Assembly: GCA_030603465.1 (NCBI GenBank)
Contig: JAUVXT010000071.1
Location: forward strand, 1 to 10,996
Source: Deltaproteobacteria bacterium
Lineage (GTDB): Bacteria > Desulfobacterota > Syntrophia > Syntrophales > UBA2210
Length of the DNA stretch: 10,996 nucleotides
Direction of reading: 5' to 3'
Positions 6,010-10,996 of the stretch are shown piece after piece. The notes below the pieces were generated by a model. The model searched no databases, was not told where the DNA came from, and saw nothing but the letters and a program-made list of their open reading frames with translations. Positions within the stretch are counted from its first letter, which is position 1; the number at the start of each line of letters is the position of its first letter. A program made the position numbers and the translations under genes.

Positions 6010-7315
6010 GGTCGCTTTGACAACACTGGGCTGCAAGGTCAATCAGTATGAATCGGCGGAAATTATAGAAGATCTGAAAAAGAGGGGATTCACCATCGTT
6101 CCCTTCGATAGCGAAGCGGACATATACATCGTCAACACCTGCACGGTAACGGGAAAGACAGACTGCCAATCGAGGCAGCTTCTGAGGAGGGCGCACCGGA
6201 AAAATCCATCCGCCGCGATTGTGGCGACCGGTTGCTACGCCCAGATTGCCCCGGATAAACTCACGTCGCTCCCGGGCATAAAAATGGTGGTGGGAACAGA
6301 GGCGAAAAAGGAAATTCCGCGAATGATAAGTAATATCGCAAAAAACGGGCAGAAAGTCATTGTCAGTGACATGGCCTTTATGGAACTACTCTCGCCTACC
6401 CCTGTAGACCAGTTCCCCGGACATACACGGGCCTTTCTCAAGGTCCAGGACGGATGCGATTCTTTCTGCAGTTACTGCATCGTCCCCTATGCGAGGGGAA
6501 GGAGCAGAAGCCTGCCGGAAGACGCTGTGATCTCACAGATAAAAAAGTTCGTCGCCTCCGGTTACCGCGAAATAGTACTTACGGGGATTCACCTGGGCCT
6601 GTACGGTCATGACCTTGTCCCCAAAACCGGCCTCATAAAACTTCTGCGAAGGATAGAGAATCTTGGGATTATCGATAGATTGCGGATCAGTTCCATCGAA
6701 CCGATGGAGATAACGGATGAGATCATCGCCCATCTGCGGGATTCGAAAGTGGTGTGCAGACACCTCCACATCCCGCTTCAGAGCGGCGACGACGGGATAC
6801 TCACTTCTATGAAGAGGAATTACACATCCCGGCAGTTTCGTGATGTTATAGAAAAAATTTGTGCTGCCATTCCGGAGATTGCCCTCGGCATGGATGTTAT
6901 GGTAGGATTTCCCGGTGAAGGGGAGAAAGAATTCACAAATACCAGAGATTTCATAGAAAGTATCCCCCTGGCTTATCTTCACGTTTTCCCTTACTCCATA
7001 CGTCCCGGAACGGTTGCGGCGGAGATCCCCGGCCAGGTTCAGGAGGCGATCAAAAAAGAACGTGCAAGGGATTTAAGGACACTGGGCAGGGAAAAGAGGA
7101 TCGCCTTCAATAGCAGATTTATCGGGAAGAGGCTATCCGTTCTGATAGAAAACAGGAAGGACAGGGAAACGGGGCTTTTTAAAGGATTCTCCGATAATTA
7201 TATCCCCTTTCTCATCAAAGATGGTGATCAGTCGCTGGCAAACTGCATCGTGGATATCGTCTCTTATGGAGCCAGTAAAGAAAAGTTATTAGGAAAGAAA
7301 GTCATACATGCATGA
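6002..7315 (+). CDS. mtaB: tRNA t6A37 methylthiotransferase MtaB (radical SAM)
   Basis: MtaB adds a methylthio group to t6A at position 37 of ANN-decoding tRNAs, using SAM and two [4Fe-4S] clusters. The 437 residues show all three domains of the family. The N-terminal MTTase domain has cluster cysteines C11 (LGCKVNQYES), C47 (VNTCTVTG) and C78 (TGCYAQ). The radical SAM domain has C152, C156 and C159 (CDSFCSYC), followed by IVPYARGRSRS. A C-terminal TRAM domain for tRNA binding begins at about residue 370. LGCKVNQYES and the spacing of the clusters favour the MtaB (YqeV) branch over MiaB or RimO. The start is TTG; the motif LGCKVNQ begins only 8 residues later and no nearby ATG could serve. 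It overlaps mnmA and rnc by 8 bases each. With mnmA it pairs two modifications of neighbouring anticodon-loop positions. Confidence 0.93.
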   Translation: MTRVALTTLGCKVNQYESAEIIEDLKKRGFTIVPFDSEADIYIVNTCTVTGKTDCQSRQLLRRAHRKNPSAAIVATGCYAQIAPDKLTSLPGIKMVVGTEAKKEIPRMISNIAKNGQKVIVSDMAFMELLSPTPVDQFPGHTRAFLKVQDGCDSFCSYCIVPYARGRSRSLPEDAVISQIKKFVASGYREIVLTGIHLGLYGHDLVPKTGLIKLLRRIENLGIIDRLRISSIEPMEITDEIIAHLRDSKVVCRHLHIPLQSGDDGILTSMKRNYTSRQFRDVIEKICAAIPEIALGMDVMVGFPGEGEKEFTNTRDFIESIPLAYLHVFPYSIRPGTVAAEIPGQVQEAIKKERARDLRTLGREKRIAFNSRFIGKRLSVLIENRKDRETGLFKGFSDNYIPFLIKDGDQSLANCIVDIVSYGASKEKLLGKKVIHA

Positions 7316-8021
7316 GGACAGGTTAAAAAAAATTAAATGTCTGGAAGAGTTATTGTCTTATGAATTCCGTGACATCGACCTTCTTGATACCGCCCTTACC
7401 CACAGATCATATGTAAACGAAAATCAGGAACCGGGCTGTAAAGACAATGAAAGATTAGAATTTCTGGGAGACGCCGTTCTCCAACTTTGCATAAGTGACA
7501 TCCTGGTAAAACAATTCCCCGATTACACGGAGGGTCAACTTTCAAAGTTGAGGGCATCCATGGTGAATGAACAACCCCTGGCGAAGGTGGCGCTCGATTT
7601 CCACATCGGCGATTTCATGCTCCTCGGCAAAGGGGAAGAGGCCTCCGGAGGAAAGGCGAAAAATTCTATCCTTGCCGATACTTTCGAAGCGATCATCGCG
7701 GCCATATATCTCGACAGGGGATACGAAAAGGTCTTTTCTTTTATTAATAATATTTTCCGGCCCCGCATCGCGAAATGGGGGAAAGAACCGATCTACCGCG
7801 ATTACAAGTCCCTGCTGCAGGAACTGTGTCAGAGCAGATTCAAAACCATACCAAAATATGAATTGATAGCCGAATTCGGTCCTGATCATGACAAGACCTT
7901 CCAGATCGGGGTATCTGCCGGAAGTATGATCTCGGAAACGGGGCTTGGGAAAAATAAGAAGGAAGCGGAACAGGAGGCGGCCAGGGAAGCCCTGGAAAAA
8001 ATGGAAGAGGCGAAATCATAG
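7308..8021 (+). CDS. rnc: Ribonuclease III
   Basis: RNase III cuts double-stranded RNA and separates the pre-16S and pre-23S rRNAs. The protein has 237 residues, close to the usual 225-240. The nuclease domain (about 9-150) carries the signature NERLEFLGDAVL with E48, E51 and D55, and later ADTFEA with D124 and E127, so the metal-binding catalytic set is complete. A double-stranded-RNA-binding domain (about 160-232) begins DYKSLLQEL and ends in the Lys-rich GLGKNKKEAEQEAAREAL. The start is ATG at 7308, overlapping the mtaB stop by 8 bases, with AGGAAAG (7291-7297) upstream. An A8 run lies in codons 6-8. Its place just before era is common in bacteria. Its product acts on the same rRNA that Era later binds. 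Confidence 0.96.
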   Translation: MHEDRLKKIKCLEELLSYEFRDIDLLDTALTHRSYVNENQEPGCKDNERLEFLGDAVLQLCISDILVKQFPDYTEGQLSKLRASMVNEQPLAKVALDFHIGDFMLLGKGEEASGGKAKNSILADTFEAIIAAIYLDRGYEKVFSFINNIFRPRIAKWGKEPIYRDYKSLLQELCQSRFKTIPKYELIAEFGPDHDKTFQIGVSAGSMISETGLGKNKKEAEQEAAREALEKMEEAKS

Positions 8022-8031
8022 TGAATCAAAG

Positions 8032-9093
8032 ATGAAACCGCTCATTATACCCATATTCGTTGTATATAAAGGTTGTCCGAACAGGTGCATTTACTGCAAT
8101 GAGAAGATTACCGCCGGCAACCATCCCGACAGAATCACGGAAAGGCAATTCCGGGATACTGTCGATGGATATCTCAAGACTGCTTTCGGAAATGCCGATC
8201 GGATACAGATAGCCTTTTACGGCGGAAACTTTACCGGTATCGACCGCGATTACCAGATTGAACTCCTCCGCTTTGCGGAATCTTACATAAAAGACGGCCT
8301 CGTTCAATCCATCAGGATATCGACAAGGCCCGATTACATCGATGATTCCCGTATCAGGCTTCTCGAGAAATACGATGTCACTACGGTGGAAATCGGCGCT
8401 CAATCGATGGTGGATGATGTCCTGAACCTTTCACAGAGGGGGCACTCTTCAGATGATGTAAGAGGCTCTATCGAGCTCCTTAAAAAATCCGGATTTGAAA
8501 CGGGAGTCCATCTGATGGCAGGTCTTCCCGGAGATACGAGAGAAGGATTCATGCATACCGTGACGGAGATTATAAAACTTAAACCCGACACTGCAAGAAT
8601 TCATCCGACAATCGTACTCAAGAACACCCCTCTGGCAGAGGCTTACATGAGAGGAGAATACCGGCCGCTTTCTATGGACGACGCGGTTTATCTCTGCGGT
8701 TACGCACTTTCAAGATTTAAAGGCGCAGGCATATCTGTGATAAGGCTCGGTCTCCATAAAAGCGAAGCGATGGACACAGAGGGATCCATTGTCGCGGGAC
8801 CCTTTCACCCGGCCTTCGGAGCCCTTGTGGAGGGATCGATTTTTTTGGACATGGCATCGCATCTACTGAAACTGGCAAAAACGCCCGACAAAGAGGTAAC
8901 CTTTTGTGTCTCGCCGAAGGATGTTTCGCGCCTTCGCGGGTTGAATAATAATAATATCAAAAAATTGAGTGATCTATATGACATGGTAAAAATAGGGGTA
9001 AGGAAAGATCCCTCGCAGGAGATCGAATCCCTTATCTTAATGGCCGGCGGGAAGAAATACGAGACAGATATAAAATCGTGCTATTCTTCTTGA
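8032..9093 (+). CDS. ELP3-like radical SAM protein, no acetyltransferase domain
   Basis: This 353-residue radical SAM protein opens with MKPLIIPIFVVYKGCPNRCIYCN, so the cluster cysteines are C15, C19 and C22 (CxxxCxxC). Typical core motifs follow: AFYGGNFTG (a GGE-like strand), ISTRPDYI, VEIGAQSM and HLMAGLPGDTREGF. These match the ELP3/YhcC/HemN-like branch. The C-terminal part contains HPTIVLKNTPLAEAY, which resembles the Radical_SAM_C region, but there is no GNAT domain as in true Elp3. Homologues lie next to rnc in other anaerobes, to my knowledge without an assigned reaction. The ATG at 8032 is 10 bases after the rnc stop and has only a weak Shine-Dalgarno, so coupling to rnc is likely. 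An upstream in-frame ATG at 7945 would add a basic non-homologous stretch inside rnc and is rejected. An RNA-modifying role is inferred from context only. Confidence 0.87.
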   Translation: MKPLIIPIFVVYKGCPNRCIYCNEKITAGNHPDRITERQFRDTVDGYLKTAFGNADRIQIAFYGGNFTGIDRDYQIELLRFAESYIKDGLVQSIRISTRPDYIDDSRIRLLEKYDVTTVEIGAQSMVDDVLNLSQRGHSSDDVRGSIELLKKSGFETGVHLMAGLPGDTREGFMHTVTEIIKLKPDTARIHPTIVLKNTPLAEAYMRGEYRPLSMDDAVYLCGYALSRFKGAGISVIRLGLHKSEAMDTEGSIVAGPFHPAFGALVEGSIFLDMASHLLKLAKTPDKEVTFCVSPKDVSRLRGLNNNNIKKLSDLYDMVKIGVRKDPSQEIESLILMAGGKKYETDIKSCYSS

Positions 9094-9119
9094 CAGGCAG
9101 GGGAGAGGAAAGAGTAAAA

Positions 9120-9125
9120 GAGGAG
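9120..9125 (+). promoter_or_regulatory. Shine-Dalgarno GAGGAG that fixes the TTG start of era
   Basis: GAGGAG lies 6 bases before the TTG at 9132. The upstream GTG at 9078 has no comparable site and would add 18 residues not expected in Era. Confidence 0.75.
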
Positions 9126-9131
9126 CTGACA

Positions 9132-10022
9132 TTGTTTAAATCAGGATTTATCGGAATTTTGGGAAGGCCCAATGTGGGGAAATCCACCCTTCTCAATAAG
9201 ATCATAGGCGAAAAGATAGCGATCGCCACGCATAAGCCCCAGACAACCAGAAACAAGATAACGGGGATAAAAAACACCGAAAAGTGCCAGTTCGTCTTTC
9301 TCGACACACCAGGGATACATGTCACCAAATCACCCCTTAACCGGCAGATGGTTGCCACTGCGATCAGCACAATTGCAGACGTCGATGTCGTCCTCTTTCT
9401 GACGGAAGCCAATTCGGATCTCAACGATGATGATCATTTTATTATAAGATCATTGAAGGACAAAAAGATTCCCGTCTTCCTCGTAATAAACAAGATCGAT
9501 CTCATAGAAAAGACCGCTCTGCTCGTTCTGATAGACAATCTGCGTCACATCCTCCCCTTTAATGAAATTGTGCCCCTTTCCGCCCTCCGGGGATTCAATG
9601 TCGATACTCTTCTCGATGTGATATGGAATATCCTCCCCGAAGGACCGAAGTATTTCCCTGATGACATGGTCACCGAATCTTCGGAAAGATTCCTCGCGGC
9701 CGAAATAATAAGGGAAAAGATAACCCTCATGACAAGCCAGGAGATACCATATTCATCGGCGGTGGTAGTCGATTCCTTCAAGGAAGACGAAAGGAAAAAC
9801 CTGATCCGTATCCAGGCAACGATAAATGTGGAAAAACAATCGCAGAAGGGTATCGTAATCGGGGGAAAAGGGAGTATGCTGAAAAGGATAGGGACTCAGG
9901 CAAGGCTGGAAATGGAAAGATTTTTTGGAACAAGGATATACCTGGAGCTCTTCGTGAGTGTAAAAAAAGAATGGACCAGAGATTCAAGAATGCTTGAGGA
10001 ATTTGGATACCGGAAGAGATAG
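9132..10022 (+). CDS. era: GTPase Era, 30S ribosomal subunit assembly
   Basis: Era binds the 3' end of 16S rRNA and GTP and helps the 30S subunit mature. From the TTG at 9132 the product is 296 residues, in the family's normal range. The G domain shows G1 GRPNVGKST (11-19), G3 DTPGIH (58-63), G4 NKID (120-123) and a G5-like SAL further on. The C-terminal KH domain has the GIVIGGKGSMLKRIG loop (from 240) and ends ELFVSVKKEWTRD. The frame is open back to a GTG at 9078 that overlaps the radical SAM gene by 16 bases. The GAGGAG before the TTG and the family-like N-terminus MFKSGFIGILGRP argue for the shorter form. It follows rnc and the radical SAM gene (38-base gap) and precedes der (12-base gap), so it is probably on the same mRNA. 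Confidence 0.95.
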   Translation: MFKSGFIGILGRPNVGKSTLLNKIIGEKIAIATHKPQTTRNKITGIKNTEKCQFVFLDTPGIHVTKSPLNRQMVATAISTIADVDVVLFLTEANSDLNDDDHFIIRSLKDKKIPVFLVINKIDLIEKTALLVLIDNLRHILPFNEIVPLSALRGFNVDTLLDVIWNILPEGPKYFPDDMVTESSERFLAAEIIREKITLMTSQEIPYSSAVVVDSFKEDERKNLIRIQATINVEKQSQKGIVIGGKGSMLKRIGTQARLEMERFFGTRIYLELFVSVKKEWTRDSRMLEEFGYRKR

Positions 10023-10034
10023 GAGCCCGGCACA

Positions 10035-10996
10035 GTGAAACCGATCATCGCAATTGTGGGAAGACCAAATGTGGGAAAATCAACTCTCTTTAATCGCCTC
10101 GCGAAAAGGAAGAAAGTAATCGTCATAAATCAGCCAGGCGCCACAAGAGACAGAAATTATGCCGATTCTTCCTGGAAAGACAAAACCTTTACGATCATCG
10201 ACACCGGGGGATTTGAACCCGTCTCATCAGACCGAATGCTTATACAGATGCGGGAGCAAACGGAACTCGCCATTGAAGAGGCGGATGCCATTATATTTTT
10301 GATGGACGGAAAAGAGGGATTGGCACCGGCAGATATCGAAACCGCGGAAATCCTGAGAAGGACCAAAAAAAAGGTTATTTATACGGTCAATAAGATAGAC
10401 GGGCTGAAGCAGGAGATGCTCTCCTTCGACTTCTACCGGTTGGGAATAGATCATATCCACAGCATTTCCGCCCAGCACGGCCTTGGCATAGGCGACCTCA
10501 TGGATGAGGTCGTGGAACATCTTCCCCTTTACATGGAGGAAGATGAAGAACGCGGCCGGATAAGAATCGCCGTTATCGGAAAACCCAACGTGGGAAAATC
10601 CTCCCTTATCAATAAGGTGCTCGGTTACGACAGGACAATAGTCAATCCAGTCCCGGGGACTACGAGGGATTCTATAGACACACCCTTTGAATTAAACGGG
10701 AAAGATTATCTCTTAATCGATACGGCAGGAATCAGGCGAAAGAGCAGGGTAAGTCTCAAACTTGAGGTCTACAGCGTTATTGAGGCGATAAAGACACTCA
10801 ATCGGTGCGACATCGCTTTGCTCCTTATCGATGCGGAAGAAGGCGTCACGGATCAGGACACGAAAATAGCGGGCCTCGCCTATGAAAGAGGGGTGGCATG
10901 CATCATCGTATTGAACAAATGGGATCTCATCGAAAAGGATGACAGCACTATCGGAAAACATATAATGCATGTAAAGGATCGGTTCAAATATCTCGA
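10035..10996 (+). CDS. der: Tandem GTPase Der (EngA), partial at right edge
   Basis: Der has two consecutive GTPase domains and acts in 50S subunit assembly. About 320 codons are visible; the end lies beyond the window. Domain 1 shows G1 GRPNVGKST (9-17), G3 DTGGF (56-60) and G4 NKID (119-122). Domain 2 shows G1 GKPNVGKSS (182-190), a Thr-rich switch PGTTRDS, G3 DTAGI (229-233), and G4 NKWD (294-297). The C-terminal KH-like domain would follow. The frame starts with GTG at 10035, and AGGAG (10021-10025) overlaps the era stop codon, 9 bases upstream. Two ribosome-assembly GTPases side by side, one for each subunit, after RNase III fits the RNA-maturation theme of the operon. Confidence 0.96.
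   Translation, partial: MKPIIAIVGRPNVGKSTLFNRLAKRKKVIVINQPGATRDRNYADSSWKDKTFTIIDTGGFEPVSSDRMLIQMREQTELAIEEADAIIFLMDGKEGLAPADIETAEILRRTKKKVIYTVNKIDGLKQEMLSFDFYRLGIDHIHSISAQHGLGIGDLMDEVVEHLPLYMEEDEERGRIRIAVIGKPNVGKSSLINKVLGYDRTIVNPVPGTTRDSIDTPFELNGKDYLLIDTAGIRRKSRVSLKLEVYSVIEAIKTLNRCDIALLLIDAEEGVTDQDTKIAGLAYERGVACIIVLNKWDLIEKDDSTIGKHIMHVKDRFKYL

Noticed and set aside
6533..6982. 149-residue antisense frame in mtaB
   Set aside because: mtaB has complete family motifs across this stretch; the antisense frame has none.
7945..8031. Longer start for the radical SAM gene
   Set aside because: It would place 29 Arg/Lys-rich residues inside rnc; the family N-terminus begins at the ATG at 8032.
8941..8960. 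AAT-repeat tract as a microsatellite or phase-variable site
   Set aside because: It is only a four-codon Asn run in frame in the radical SAM gene; length changes by threes would not switch the gene.
9078..9131. GTG start for era overlapping the upstream gene
   Set aside because: There is no good Shine-Dalgarno, and the extra 18 residues are not expected in Era; the TTG at 9132 has GAGGAG at proper spacing.

Overview
The window reads as chromosomal DNA from an anaerobic bacterium. The best guess is Desulfobacterota ('Deltaproteobacteria'), perhaps the Syntrophales. The grounds are an ADP-forming acyl-CoA synthetase with fused subunits, moderate GC content, and the gene order rnc / ELP3-like radical SAM / era / der. 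This placement is inference from style and gene content; there is no rRNA or other phylogenetic marker. No tRNA, rRNA, CRISPR array, transposase or phage gene was seen.

Layout. Positions 1-222 (minus) hold the N-terminal part of a small one-helix membrane protein of unknown function with a GFSWGGW motif. Positions 223-561 are non-coding and carry three copies of a 9-base word. Positions 562-738 (minus) encode a 58-residue SEC-C zinc-motif protein, missed if the longest ORF is taken. A divergent promoter region (739-1023) leads into a 730-residue ADP-forming acetate/acyl-CoA ligase with beta-alpha domain order (1024-3216). This gene converges on a 12-helix MFS transporter (3287-4507, minus). 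A 425-base intergenic stretch (4508-4932) holds nested inverted repeats and a 23-base direct repeat pair.

From 4933 to the right edge runs a tight six-gene operon: mnmA (tRNA U34 2-thiolation), mtaB (tRNA A37 methylthiolation), rnc (RNase III), an ELP3-like radical SAM protein, era (30S-assembly GTPase) and der (50S-assembly GTPase, cut by the window edge). mnmA/mtaB and mtaB/rnc each overlap by 8 bases. The other spacings are 10, 38 and 12 bases, so one transcript with translational coupling is likely. The shared theme is stable-RNA maturation: anticodon-loop modification, rRNA processing and subunit assembly.

The window is mostly ordinary core-genome DNA, and I do not see a clearly new multi-gene system. 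The points most worth a second look are heavy use of TTG start codons (four of ten genes, each with a good Shine-Dalgarno), the CxxC variant of MnmA, the uncharacterised ELP3-like protein inside an RNA-maturation operon, the repeat clusters in the two long intergenic regions, and an 11-base perfect inverted repeat inside mnmA.
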